64,000 bases of DNA from Micromonospora sp. DSM 45708 (GTDB taxonomy: Bacteria; Actinomycetota; Actinomycetes; Mycobacteriales; Micromonosporaceae): NCBI RefSeq assembly GCF_039566955.1, contig NZ_CP154796.1, positions 6,200,001 to 6,264,000 of the forward strand, given 5' to 3'. The notes beneath the pieces were generated by a model. It was not told where the DNA came from, ran no database searches, and saw nothing but the letters and a program-made list of their open reading frames with translations. A program made the position numbers and the translations under genes. The number at the start of each line of letters is the position of its first letter. Position 1 is the first letter of the stretch. This document shows, in pieces, positions 20,347 to 28,862 of the stretch.

Positions 20347-21660
20347 TCAGCAGTACTGGCTCTGCTTGCCGATCGCCCGGTACGGGCAGTCGGCGTACTC
20401 GGAGAGCGTCAGCACGGCGTCCCGGTTGCGCGAGGTCTGCGCCGGGATCACCTCGTCGGGCGGGTAGAAGCCGCCGCCGGAGGCCGAGCCGGGGTACATC
20501 TCGAACGTGTACGCCCAGATCTTGTGGGTGCCCCACATCCAGTCGATGCTGGTGCCGTCCGCGATGTAGAGGTCGCTCGACTGTTCCGGGGTGTAGCCGT
20601 TGCTGGCCGCCATCTGCTGGCCGATGGTGGCGAACGTGTTGTACTGGTCGGCGGTCATCCCGGTGGCGGTGTCGCTGTAGGTGTAGCCGTACGGCCAGAG
20701 CACCAGCTGGGAATAGGTGTGGAAGTCGATGTTCGCCTTGATCTGCTGCACCCCGCCGACGACCCGGCTGTTGACGAAGTTACGCAGCGCGGCGGTCTCC
20801 GGGGCGGAGAAGGCGGACGGGCCGCGGTAGGTGTCCGACGACTTGGTGCTGGACGAGCCGCCGCAGCAGCCCCACTGGTAGCTCCAGTTGCGGTTCAGGT
20901 CGGTGCCGACGTACGTGGAGCCGCTGTTGGGCTGCCGGTTCTTCCGCCAGGAGCGGTAGGAGCCGGTGGCGATGTCGTACTCGCTGCCGTCCGGGTTGAC
21001 GGTGGGCACGATCCAGATCTCCCGGGAGTTGACGATGTTGGTGATCCGGGAGTCGCTGCCGTAGTTGTCGGTGAACAGGTTGAGCAGGTAGATCGCCATC
21101 TCGACGGTCAGGTGCTCGCGGGCGTGCTGCTGGGCGTTGAACAGGATCTCCGGTTCGCTCTCGTCGGTGCCGACGTTGTCGGAGATCTTCACGGCCATCA
21201 GGTCCCGGCCCTGGTAGGACGTGCCGATGCTGAGCTTGCGGGCGATGCCCGGGTGGTCGGCGACCACCTGGTTCACCACGGCGGTCAGCTCGGCGTAGTC
21301 GTGGTAGTTCGAGTCGGCGGGCGGGAACGCGTACGCGGTCGCGCCGCCGGTCGGCGCCGGGGCGACGTCCTTCTCCAGCCGGAAGCCGAGCCGGGTGATC
21401 GCGTTCGCCTCGGCGGTGGTCGCCGTGACGTGCAGCACGCCGTGTTCGGAGTAGTCGATGGCGGCGCCGGTGCGGGCGACCGCGGTGCGGTCGGCGACGG
21501 TCCGAGGGCCGAGCACCCGGTAGGCGACGGCGGCCGACTCACCGGCCCGGTCCGGGTCGGGGCGGGCGGCGGCCGGCCCGGCGGCGGCGGTGACCAGGAT
21601 CAGGCCGACGGCGGCGACGAACGCGAGCCGGCGGCGCAGCGGGGACGTGCGGAGGGCCAT
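20347..21660 (-). CDS. Secreted M14 zinc carboxypeptidase
   Basis: A 437-residue exported metallopeptidase. A twin-Arg-free signal segment ([21 protein letters not shown]) is followed by a ~90-residue propeptide-like part. Zinc ligands are His179 and Glu182 (HAREHLTVE) and His314 ([10 protein letters not shown]); catalytic Glu387 is in FEMYP. NPDGSEY and DLNRNW are substrate-binding tracts of the family. ATG at 21660 follows GAGGAGG. It is close in type to the Streptomyces griseus metallocarboxypeptidase. A longer start at 21702 lies before the ribosome binding site and is unlikely. Confidence 0.93.
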   Translation of the reverse strand: MALRTSPLRRRLAFVAAVGLILVTAAAGPAAARPDPDRAGESAAVAYRVLGPRTVADRTAVARTGAAIDYSEHGVLHVTATTAEANAITRLGFRLEKDVAPAPTGGATAYAFPPADSNYHDYAELTAVVNQVVADHPGIARKLSIGTSYQGRDLMAVKISDNVGTDESEPEILFNAQQHAREHLTVEMAIYLLNLFTDNYGSDSRITNIVNSREIWIVPTVNPDGSEYDIATGSYRSWRKNRQPNSGSTYVGTDLNRNWSYQWGCCGGSSSTKSSDTYRGPSAFSAPETAALRNFVNSRVVGGVQQIKANIDFHTYSQLVLWPYGYTYSDTATGMTADQYNTFATIGQQMAASNGYTPEQSSDLYIADGTSIDWMWGTHKIWAYTFEMYPGSASGGGFYPPDEVIPAQTSRNRDAVLTLSEYADCPYRAIGKQSQYC

Positions 21661-21865
21661 GGACAACCTCCTCGGGGTACGGGGAGATCCCGTTGTCCGC
21701 ACACTTCACCAGCAGTCACATGGTCATATCAACATCCGTCGCTGCCATGGACCATCCCGACCTGATCCTCACGTCGGCAATGATTTTCCATGGCTGAACA
21801 TCTGGCGAAACTTCCCGCCAAGCGCGACAGTGAACGGCAACGATGCCGTCTCCCGTGGAGCTGCC

Positions 21866-23206
21866 ATGTTCGGAAGACCCCTGCGCGCGGTCGCCCTCGC
21901 CGGCCTCACCGCGCTCACCCTGCTCGGCACCACCGCACCCGCCCAGGCGCACGGCCCCCGGCCGGGCGTCACCCACGACGAACAGATCACGTTCCAGGAC
22001 TTCTCCCGCTACCCCGACTGGCGTACCGGCTCGCACCAGGGCACCCGCGCCGTCCCCGGCCGCCACCCGGCGCTCACCATCGACCGCCCGGCGGGCACCA
22101 CCGAATTCACCGACGAACACACCGGCACCACCCACACCTGGGAGTACGCCACCTGGACCTCACCCGAGCGGCGGATCGGGTTCGACGCCACCGAACTGGT
22201 CGCATCGTGGAACGCCAGCACCCCCGCCGGCACCTGGATCCAGGTCGAGCTGCACGGCACCTACACCACCGGGGCACAGACCCCGTGGTACGTGATGGGC
22301 CGCTGGGCCTCCGGCGACCAGGACATCAAGCGGTCCACCCTGGACGGCCAGGGTGACCCCTGGTCGAGCATCTGGACCGACACGTTCTCCATCGACGACG
22401 CCTCGGCCGGGGTGCTGCTGCGCTCGTACCAGCTCCGGCTGACGCTCTACCGCGCGCCCGGGCAGGCCGCCGCGCCGCAGGTCCGGATGGTCGGCGCGAT
22501 GGCCTCGAACGTGCCGGACCGGTTCACCGTCACGCCGAGCCGCGGCGGCATCGCCTGGGGCACCGAGCTGGCCGTACCCCGCTACTCGCAGAACGTCCAC
22601 ATCGGCGAGTACCCGGAGTACGACGGCGGCGGCGAGGCGTGGTGCTCCCCCACCTCCACCGAGATGGTGGTCGAGTACTGGGGCCGCAAGCCCTCAGCCG
22701 AGGACACCGCCTGGGTCGACCCCGCCTACGCCGACCCGACCGTCGACCACGCCGCCCGGATGACCTACGACCACGAGTACGAGGGCGCCGGCAACTGGCC
22801 GTTCAACACCGCGTACGCGGCCGGCTTCCCCGGCCTGGAGGCGCGCGTCACCCGGCTGCACTCGCTGGACGAGGCGGAACGGTTCATCAAGGCCGGGATC
22901 CCGGTGGTCACGTCGCAGTCGTTCCTGGCCAGCGAGCTGGACGGGGCGAACTACGGCACCTCCGGGCACCTGTTCGTGATCGTCGGCTTCACCGCCGACG
23001 GCGACGTGATCGTCAACGACCCGGCGTCGTCGTCGAACGAGGCGGTGCGCAACGTCTACCAGCGCGAGCAGTTCGAGCAGATCTGGCTGCGCACCAAGCG
23101 GTACCGGGCCAACGGCACCGTGGCCTCCGGCTCCGGCGGCATCGCGTACCTGATCAAGCCGACGGACCGGCCCTGGCCGGCCGTGCCCGGCTCGACCAAC
23201 TGGTGA
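21866..23206 (+). CDS. Secreted C39-like cysteine peptidase family protein
   Basis: A 446-residue exported protein. Signal peptide ALAGLTALTLLGTTAPAQA precedes a beta-rich ~220-residue domain (WEYATWTSPERRIGFDATELVASWN). The C-terminal papain-like peptidase_C39_2 fold has Cys260 (EAWCSPTSTEMVV), His368 (SGHLFVIVGF) and Asp385 (VNDPASSS) in correct order. It is divergent from the M14 peptidase with a 205-base intergenic region, so the two may be co-regulated extracellular peptidases. No bacteriocin-export domains occur, so it is not an ABC-type C39 exporter. Confidence 0.87.
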   Translation: MFGRPLRAVALAGLTALTLLGTTAPAQAHGPRPGVTHDEQITFQDFSRYPDWRTGSHQGTRAVPGRHPALTIDRPAGTTEFTDEHTGTTHTWEYATWTSPERRIGFDATELVASWNASTPAGTWIQVELHGTYTTGAQTPWYVMGRWASGDQDIKRSTLDGQGDPWSSIWTDTFSIDDASAGVLLRSYQLRLTLYRAPGQAAAPQVRMVGAMASNVPDRFTVTPSRGGIAWGTELAVPRYSQNVHIGEYPEYDGGGEAWCSPTSTEMVVEYWGRKPSAEDTAWVDPAYADPTVDHAARMTYDHEYEGAGNWPFNTAYAAGFPGLEARVTRLHSLDEAERFIKAGIPVVTSQSFLASELDGANYGTSGHLFVIVGFTADGDVIVNDPASSSNEAVRNVYQREQFEQIWLRTKRYRANGTVASGSGGIAYLIKPTDRPWPAVPGSTNW

Positions 23207-23213
23207 GCTGAGT

Positions 23214-23258
23214 GGAGGGGCCCCTTCTTGACGCCTGGCGTCGAGAAGGGGCCCCTCC
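23214..23258. terminator. Long perfect hairpin between convergent genes
   Basis: GGAGGGGCCCCTTCT (23214-23228) pairs with AGAAGGGGCCCCTCC (23244-23258), with an inner GACGCC/GGCGTC stem. It stands 8 bases after the C39-like gene and before the convergent DUF4229 gene, so it can end transcription from both sides. It resembles the elements at 41129 and 43557. Confidence 0.75.
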
Positions 23259-23282
23259 TCACCGCCTCGCCGCACCGCACCG

Positions 23283-23567
23283 CTAGTCGCGGCGGTCGGC
23301 CCCGGGCTCTCCCGGCTCGGTCCGGTCGTCCCCGGCCAACGCGGAGCGCAGCCGGTCCTTCTCCGCGCGACGGCGCTCCGCCGCCTCGGCCATCTCCCCG
23401 GCCATCTCGTCCCGCCAGCCCTTCAGCAGGAAGAACGACAGCGTGGCGGAGAAGACCAACGCCAGCATCAGCCGCAGGAACATGTTCATCTCGACGAACC
23501 AGAGGGCCGCCAGCACGGCGACGAACAGCCCGATCCGGCCCAGGGTGTACTTGACCGCCGCGCTCAT
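23283..23567 (-). CDS. DUF4229-like small membrane protein
   Basis: A 94-residue protein with two hydrophobic helices (LGRIGLFVAVLAALWFVEM and LRLMLALVFSATLSFFLL) and a charged, coiled-coil-prone C-terminus (EMAEAAERRRAEKDRLRSAL). This layout matches the actinobacterial DUF4229 family, whose role is unknown and which is often found near menaquinone genes. It lies 28 bases after the next upstream gene on the same strand, in line with mqnE. Confidence 0.8.
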   Translation of the reverse strand: MSAAVKYTLGRIGLFVAVLAALWFVEMNMFLRLMLALVFSATLSFFLLKGWRDEMAGEMAEAAERRRAEKDRLRSALAGDDRTEPGEPGADRRD

Positions 23568-23594
23568 GCCCGCATTCCCACTCTCTCCGCCGCC

Positions 23595-24023
23595 TCAGCC
23601 CGTCCGCCGGGCCAGCCAGTGCACGCCATGAAACCAGATCACCGCGTAGACCACGGTGAACACCGCCGCGGCCAGCGCGCCGGTGAACAACGCCGGCAGC
23701 CCCGCGGCCAGCCCGGCCGCCAGCAACCCGGCCAGCACGCCGACCCCGAGCCCGACCAGCGCGGCCAGCACCCGGGCGGCGCCGAACTCCCAGGCCCGGA
23801 AGTCGTCCCAGAACAGCCAGAGCGGCAGGATCACCGCCAGCCAGCCGTTGGTCCCCCCGAACCCGCCGGCGCCGACGGTGGCGAACGCCCACTCGAAGAG
23901 CAGCAGCGCCAGCAACCCGATGACCAGGCCGGCGAGCGTCACGCCGAGCAGGTCACCGAGCGTCAGGATGCGCCCCTCGGCGTCCCGCCGAGGAAAACCG
24001 CGCTGCTGCTCCCCGGTGCTCAT
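23595..24023 (-). CDS. Hypothetical polytopic membrane protein
   Basis: A 142-residue protein of unknown function with four likely membrane segments (LGVTLAGLVIGLLALLLFEWA, NGWLAVILPLWLFW, ARVLAALVGLGVGVLAGLLAAG, GALAAAVFTVVYAVIWF). The ATG at 24023 lies 7 bases after the mqnE stop, so the two are very probably co-transcribed. I recognise no catalytic motif. A function around membrane quinone or respiration is possible from context only. Confidence 0.75.
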   Translation of the reverse strand: MSTGEQQRGFPRRDAEGRILTLGDLLGVTLAGLVIGLLALLLFEWAFATVGAGGFGGTNGWLAVILPLWLFWDDFRAWEFGAARVLAALVGLGVGVLAGLLAAGLAAGLPALFTGALAAAVFTVVYAVIWFHGVHWLARRTG

Positions 24024-24030
24024 CGCCGGG

Positions 24031-25200
24031 TCAGGCCCAGACCTGCTGCGGCTCGGAGCGGCGCTCGGCCATCGACGGCGCGGCATCGTACTCACGGACG
24101 GTCTCGTAACGGGTGTTCCGCTCCACCGGCCGGAAGCCGGCGTCCCAGATCAGGTGCAGCAGGTCGTCCCGGTGCATGGTGTTCGGCGTGCCGTACGAGT
24201 CGGCGTCGTGAGTGATCTTGTATTCCACCACCGAGCCGTCCAGGTCGTCCACGCCGAAGTTCAGCGAGAGCTGGGCCACCGAGAGCCCGTGCATGACCCA
24301 GAAGCACTTCACGTGCGGGACGTTGTCGAACAGCAGGCGGGAGACCGCGAACGTCTTGAGCGACTCGGCCGGGGAGGCCATCGTGGTGCGGGCCTGGATC
24401 CGGTTGCGGACCTTGCCGTCCGCCGAGTCGACGAAGTCGTGCTGGTAGCGCAGCGGGATGAAGACCTGGAAGCCCCCGGTCTCGTCCTGCAACTCGCGCA
24501 GCCGCAGCACGTGGTCGACCCGGTGCCGGGGCTCCTCGATGTGGCCGTAGAGCATGGTCGACGGCGTCTTCATGCCCTTCGAGTGGGCCAGCCGGTGGAT
24601 CCGCGACCAGTCCTCCCAGTGGCAGGCGTGGTCGACGATGTGCTGCCGGACCTCCCAGTCGAAGATCTCCGCGCCGCCGCCGGTCAGCGACTCCAGCCCG
24701 GCGTCCATCAGCTCGTCGAGGATCGCGTCGGCGCCGAGCCCGCTGATCTTCTCGAACCACTGCACCTCGGTCGCGGTGAACGCCTTGAGGTTGACCTTCG
24801 GCAGCGCGGCCTTCAGCTCGCGCAGCACCTTGGGGTAGTAGCGCCAGGGCAGCGTCGGGTGCAGGCCGTTGACGATGTGCAGCTCGGTGAGCTGCTCGTC
24901 CTCCATCTCCTTGGCCTTGCGGACCGCCTCGTCGATCCGCATCGTGTAGGCGTCCTTCTCGCCCGGCTTGCGCTGGAACGAGCAGTACGCGCACGACGCC
25001 GAACAGACGTTTGTCAGATTGAGGTGCCGGTTGACGTTGAACATCACCCGGTCGCCGTTGAGCTCGGTGCGCCTGTGGTGGGCCAGCCGGCCCAGCCAGG
25101 TCAGGTCGTCGCTCGCGTAGAGCGCGATGCCGTCCTCGCGGGTCAGCCGCTCCCCCGCGTAGACCTTCGCTTCGAGCTCGCGCTTGAGTCCGGCGTCCAT
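24031..25200 (-). CDS. mqnE: Aminodeoxyfutalosine synthase MqnE
   Basis: A 389-residue radical SAM enzyme that joins the MqnA product to adenosine from SAM, giving aminodeoxyfutalosine. The cluster motif CSASCAYC is at residues 66-73. Family tracts are NVNRHLNLTNVC, IVNGLHPTLPWRYYP, LTGGGAEIFDWEVR and FIPLRYQHDF. ATG at 25200 gives the family's usual length and start (MDAGLKRELEAKVYAGERL). Two membrane-protein genes follow in the same direction. Confidence 0.95.
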   Translation of the reverse strand: MDAGLKRELEAKVYAGERLTREDGIALYASDDLTWLGRLAHHRRTELNGDRVMFNVNRHLNLTNVCSASCAYCSFQRKPGEKDAYTMRIDEAVRKAKEMEDEQLTELHIVNGLHPTLPWRYYPKVLRELKAALPKVNLKAFTATEVQWFEKISGLGADAILDELMDAGLESLTGGGAEIFDWEVRQHIVDHACHWEDWSRIHRLAHSKGMKTPSTMLYGHIEEPRHRVDHVLRLRELQDETGGFQVFIPLRYQHDFVDSADGKVRNRIQARTTMASPAESLKTFAVSRLLFDNVPHVKCFWVMHGLSVAQLSLNFGVDDLDGSVVEYKITHDADSYGTPNTMHRDDLLHLIWDAGFRPVERNTRYETVREYDAAPSMAERRSEPQQVWA

Positions 25201-25430
25201 CCGAAAGCCACGTCCTTCCACCTGGGGTCCCGATCGAGCGTACGTCGCGGGTCCGACGCGCCGACCCGCGCGGTCGACCGCAGCGACCCAGTTCACCGAC
25301 GGTCACGCTCCGCACATCGACATCGTTGCGTCCGTGAGGTAAGACAGGGTGGGGCGGAACACACACCAGGGCCGCCCTGTCCCATCACGCCCACGACGCG
25401 TGGGACGCACCGGACCGGACGGGGAGCGGA

Positions 25431-27098
25431 ATGGTCGACAGCACCAAGGCCCGAAGGCGACGGCGACGCGCACCGGTGATCTCACCGGTGCTGCGCCCGG
25501 CGCTCTGGTCCGCCCTGCTCGGGGCGGTCGCGGCTGCGGCGCTCGCCACCCCGGCCTGGGCCGAACCGCTGCCCGACACCATCCCCAGCACCGGCTCCCG
25601 CCCGCAGGTCACCGGCCCGCTCCAGCTCCCCACCGTGCCGGGCGCCACCACCGGCCGCCCCGGCGCCACCGTCCCCGGCCTGCCCGGCGGCGCGGTGCCC
25701 GGTCTGCCCGGCGCGGCCGTCCCCGGCCTGCCGGGCGCCACCGTCCCCGGGGGCGCACCGGTGCTGCCGGGTGCCACGAACCCGGCCGACGGTCCGCTGA
25801 TCGCGCAGATCAACCAGGTCGACGGCCTGGTCGCCCAGCTCGGCGACAACCTCCTGCGGATCAAGGGCGAGCGGGACGCGGCCCAGACCGAGCTGACCGC
25901 CGCCGCCGCCCGGCTCAAGGAGGCGCAGGACGCGCTGGCCCGGGCCCAGGAGAACGCCAAGAGCGCCGCCGCCGACGCGGTCAAGGCCGACGCCGCACTG
26001 CCGCCTGGCGAGTTCGGCGCCAGCCTGCGCCAGTTCTCCGACCTCCAGCGGATCACCCGGGGCGACAAGGCCGAGGGGGCCACCACCTCGGTGACCGGCG
26101 AGCTGCTGCGCGCCACCACCGACGAGCGGGTCGCCCGCGAGGCGCACGCCTCGGTCCAGCGACGCGTCACCGCGAAGACCGCGGAGTTCACCCGCGTCGA
26201 GACCGACCTGCACAAGCAGGAAGCCGCGCTGCTCAAGCTCCGCCGCGACAACGCCGCCAAGCTGCTCGAGATCGAGCGCCGGGAGGACGCCGCCGAGCAG
26301 CGGCTCGGCAACCCGTACGTCGTCAACCAGAGCATCAACGGCCTGGTCGCCGACCCGCGGGCCCTGGCCGCGGTGCGCTACGCCCTGGCCCAGCTCGGCG
26401 ACCCCTACCTCTGGGCGGCGGAAGGGCCGGACCGGTTCGACTGCTCCGGTCTGATGCTCGCCTCCTACCAGTCGGCCGGCTACCGGGGCCTGCCCCGCGT
26501 CTCCCGGGACCAGTACTTCGCGACCCGCGCCCGCACCGTCAGCCCGACCACTCTCCTCCCCGGCGACCTGCTCTTCTTCGCCTCCGGCGGTAGCTGGACC
26601 AGCATCCACCACGTCGCCATGTACATCGGCAACGGCAAGATGGTCGAGGCGCCGCGGACCGGCGACGTGGTCAAGATCTCGGTGGTCCGGTGGTCCCGGC
26701 TCTACGCGGCGACCCGGGTGGTCGGCGCCGTCCCCGCGCCCGCCACGCCGAAGCCGCTCCCGACCGTGCCGGCCAACCCGCCGAAGCCCGGCACCACCCC
26801 GAAGCCGACTCCGACGAAGTCCGCCACGCCGAAGCCGACACCGAAGCCGACGAAGTCCGCCACGCCGAAGCCGACGCCGACCACGTCCAGCCCGACGCCC
26901 ACCCCGTCGACGAGCACCAGCCCGACGCCCACCCCGTCGGACACGCCGAGCCCGACGCCGAGCCGCACCGCCACCGTCGCGCCGTCCTCGACCTCGGCGA
27001 AGCCGACCGAGAGCGCCGCCGCGCCGTCGAGCAGCACGGCGAAGCCGACGGAGAGCACGGTCGGCAGCAAGTCCGCCAGCCCGACCAGCACCGGCTGA
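25431..27098 (+). CDS. Secreted NlpC/P60 cell-wall hydrolase with Pro/Thr-rich tail
   Basis: A 555-residue exported endopeptidase of the RipA/RipB type. A basic N-terminus and hydrophobic signal end near WAEPLPDT. A Pro/Gly-rich segment is followed by two coiled-coil tracts (about residues 120-185 and 220-295). The NlpC/P60 domain (about 310-425) has Cys338 in DRFDCSGL and His394 in HHVAMYIGNGKMVEAP. The last ~120 residues are low-complexity KPTPTK/TPSPTPS repeats, probably a wall-spanning tail. Coiled coils usually keep such enzymes inactive until released. No ydaO-type riboswitch is visible upstream. Confidence 0.9.
   Translation: MVDSTKARRRRRRAPVISPVLRPALWSALLGAVAAAALATPAWAEPLPDTIPSTGSRPQVTGPLQLPTVPGATTGRPGATVPGLPGGAVPGLPGAAVPGLPGATVPGGAPVLPGATNPADGPLIAQINQVDGLVAQLGDNLLRIKGERDAAQTELTAAAARLKEAQDALARAQENAKSAAADAVKADAALPPGEFGASLRQFSDLQRITRGDKAEGATTSVTGELLRATTDERVAREAHASVQRRVTAKTAEFTRVETDLHKQEAALLKLRRDNAAKLLEIERREDAAEQRLGNPYVVNQSINGLVADPRALAAVRYALAQLGDPYLWAAEGPDRFDCSGLMLASYQSAGYRGLPRVSRDQYFATRARTVSPTTLLPGDLLFFASGGSWTSIHHVAMYIGNGKMVEAPRTGDVVKISVVRWSRLYAATRVVGAVPAPATPKPLPTVPANPPKPGTTPKPTPTKSATPKPTPKPTKSATPKPTPTTSSPTPTPSTSTSPTPTPSDTPSPTPSRTATVAPSSTSAKPTESAAAPSSSTAKPTESTVGSKSASPTSTG
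26780..26985 (+). repeat. Low-complexity CCGAAGCCGAC-type repeats in the NlpC/P60 tail
   Basis: Short units around CCGAAGCCGACNCCGA and AGCCCGACGCCCACCCCGTCG recur and encode Lys-Pro-Thr-Pro and Ser-Pro-Thr-Pro repeats. Copy number in such tracts tends to vary between strains. Confidence 0.7.
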
Positions 27099-27208
27099 CC
27101 CAACCGCCCGCTCCGACTGTGCTCCCGGGCCGGAATGTGGCACGGTGAGATCCAGGCACTTCCGGCCGGCGCCACGGTCGGGGGCGAGCGTGGGTGCGGA
27201 GGGCGGAG

Positions 27209-28675
27209 ATGGGCGAGCACGAGGTTCCGGCGGAGACGGTCCAACCGGGATCCACGCCCGATCCCGTCGGTGACGCCGACCAGCGCCCGGCGCAGCCGGG
27301 ACCGGGTCCCGTCGCGCGGGCCCGGGTCAGTGTGGCCGGCTCGGCCGTACCGCCACCGTCGGGCGGCGAACGGTCCGCTCCGCCGGCCACCGCCACCACG
27401 TACCGGGCGGGTGTCCCGGCGGAGAGCGTCCCGCCGCTGGACCGCCGCCGCCCCGGGGCGACCGTCCCGCCGCCGTCCAGCTGGTCCGCCTTCGCGGCGG
27501 CCGACCGCCCGGCCCCCACCGACGACGACGCCGGCCCCCCGGCACCGCTCCCGGCCGCGCCCACGCCGGCGCCCACGCCGACCGGGGAGGCCGCGACGGG
27601 CCCGGCCGACGGCGGCCCGCCGGCCGGTCGGGTCGCCGGCTCCGCCCAGGTGCCCGCGCCGCGCACGGAGTCCCCCGACCCGAGCCGGGACGATCACCCG
27701 GCCGGCGATGCCGTGCTGCACCAGCCGGCCGGCCGGGCCACGCCCGCGCCGCGCGCCGACTCCGAGACGGCACCCGCCCGGGCCAGCGCGTCGGTGCCCG
27801 GCCTGAGCCGGGTCTCGGCCGACGAGGTCGCCGCCTCGGTGGCGGCTGCTCCCGCCGCCTCGAAGGTCTACCGCGCCGGCCCGGTCAGCCCGGAGCCGCC
27901 GGAGCCCGCCCAGCCGCCGGAGCCGGCGCAGCCGCCGACCCCGTCGGGTCCCGAGCCCGAGCCGGCTCCGACCCCGGTGCCGGGCCCGACGCCCCCGTCA
28001 CCGGCTCCGCCCGTACCCGAGCCGGAGCCGCCGCTCCGCCCGACGCCCCCGGTACCGGCCCCCGCGCCCGCGCCGTCCCCGAAACCGCCCGGCCCGGTTC
28101 CGCCGATGCCCGGGCCACCCGTGCCGCCACCGGGGCCGGCGGTGCCTCCGCCACCGCCACCACCCGGCCCGATGCCCGCGCCCCCGTTCCCGCCGCCGCC
28201 GGCGATGGCCGGCGCACCCGGGGCACAGCCGACCTGGTCGGCCGTGCCCGCACCGCAGCCGGTCTGGCCCCCCACGCCCGCATCGCCGCCACCGGCCCCG
28301 GCCGTCCCGGCACCGGCGCTGCCGACCTGGCCGCCGCCGGCCGCTTCCGCCCGGCAGCCCGAAGCCACCCGTCCGGTACGCCCGCAGCACGGCAGTCAGG
28401 ACCTCGCCGGCACCGCGTACGGCGGCACGGAGGGCCCGGGCTTCGCCACCGTCTCGTTCCCGCAGGGCAGCCCGTCGGAGAACTCCGGTTCGCTGACCGG
28501 GCACATCCTGGCCCAGGGCTGGGCCGAGGACACCCCGACCACCCGGGCCAGCAACACCAAGGTCATCATCGTGCTGGCCATCGCGTTGACGGCGCTGATC
28601 GCCATCAGCCTGCTCGTGGTGTTCCTGGCCGACGACGCGCTGAGCGGCTTGACCGGCACCGTGTTCGTGCGCTGA
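27209..28675 (+). CDS. Proline-rich tail-anchored membrane protein, unknown function
   Basis: A 488-residue protein, mostly Pro/Ala/Val-rich (long PPEP, PPPPG and PAPAP runs between about residues 225 and 395). A folded-looking segment follows (GTAYGGTEGPGFATVSFPQG). A single hydrophobic helix near the C-terminus (VIIVLAIALTALIAISLLVVF) would leave the Pro-rich part cytoplasmic. GTG at 27194 is an alternative start; ATG 27209 follows GGAGGGCGGAG. I recognise no family beyond low-complexity membrane proteins. Pro-rich parts may bind cytoskeletal or division proteins, but that is speculation. Confidence 0.7.
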   Translation: MGEHEVPAETVQPGSTPDPVGDADQRPAQPGPGPVARARVSVAGSAVPPPSGGERSAPPATATTYRAGVPAESVPPLDRRRPGATVPPPSSWSAFAAADRPAPTDDDAGPPAPLPAAPTPAPTPTGEAATGPADGGPPAGRVAGSAQVPAPRTESPDPSRDDHPAGDAVLHQPAGRATPAPRADSETAPARASASVPGLSRVSADEVAASVAAAPAASKVYRAGPVSPEPPEPAQPPEPAQPPTPSGPEPEPAPTPVPGPTPPSPAPPVPEPEPPLRPTPPVPAPAPAPSPKPPGPVPPMPGPPVPPPGPAVPPPPPPPGPMPAPPFPPPPAMAGAPGAQPTWSAVPAPQPVWPPTPASPPPAPAVPAPALPTWPPPAASARQPEATRPVRPQHGSQDLAGTAYGGTEGPGFATVSFPQGSPSENSGSLTGHILAQGWAEDTPTTRASNTKVIIVLAIALTALIAISLLVVFLADDALSGLTGTVFVR

Positions 28676-28733
28676 CGGGGTGAGCCCGCCCACTACGACC
28701 ACGCGATGCGGTGGCGGTGTCGGCGGAGCGCCG

Positions 28734-28862
28734 TACACTTGTCGGGATCACTGACCCGGCGCGCCCGACTGCGCGCCCATGGGCGATCTTGCGGGCGATT
28801 CGGCGGCGTGACGGCGCCGCGGCGGGCCATCGCGAAGATGCGCCCCGCTCGAAAGGCATTTC
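28734..28862 (+). promoter_or_regulatory. Promoter and long leader of the DEAD-box helicase gene
   Basis: A -10-like TACACT at 28734-28739 is followed by about 120 untranslated bases before the TTG start. The leader has GCGGGCGATTCGGCGGCG and GGCGCCGCGGCGGG, both stem-prone. Long leaders are common for cold- or stress-controlled DEAD-box helicase genes. GAAAGG at 28850-28855 is the likely ribosome binding site. Confidence 0.45.

Noticed and set aside
25201..25430. c-di-AMP (ydaO-type) riboswitch before the NlpC/P60 gene
   Set aside because: Such elements often precede wall hydrolase genes in actinobacteria, but the conserved core was not found in this leader.
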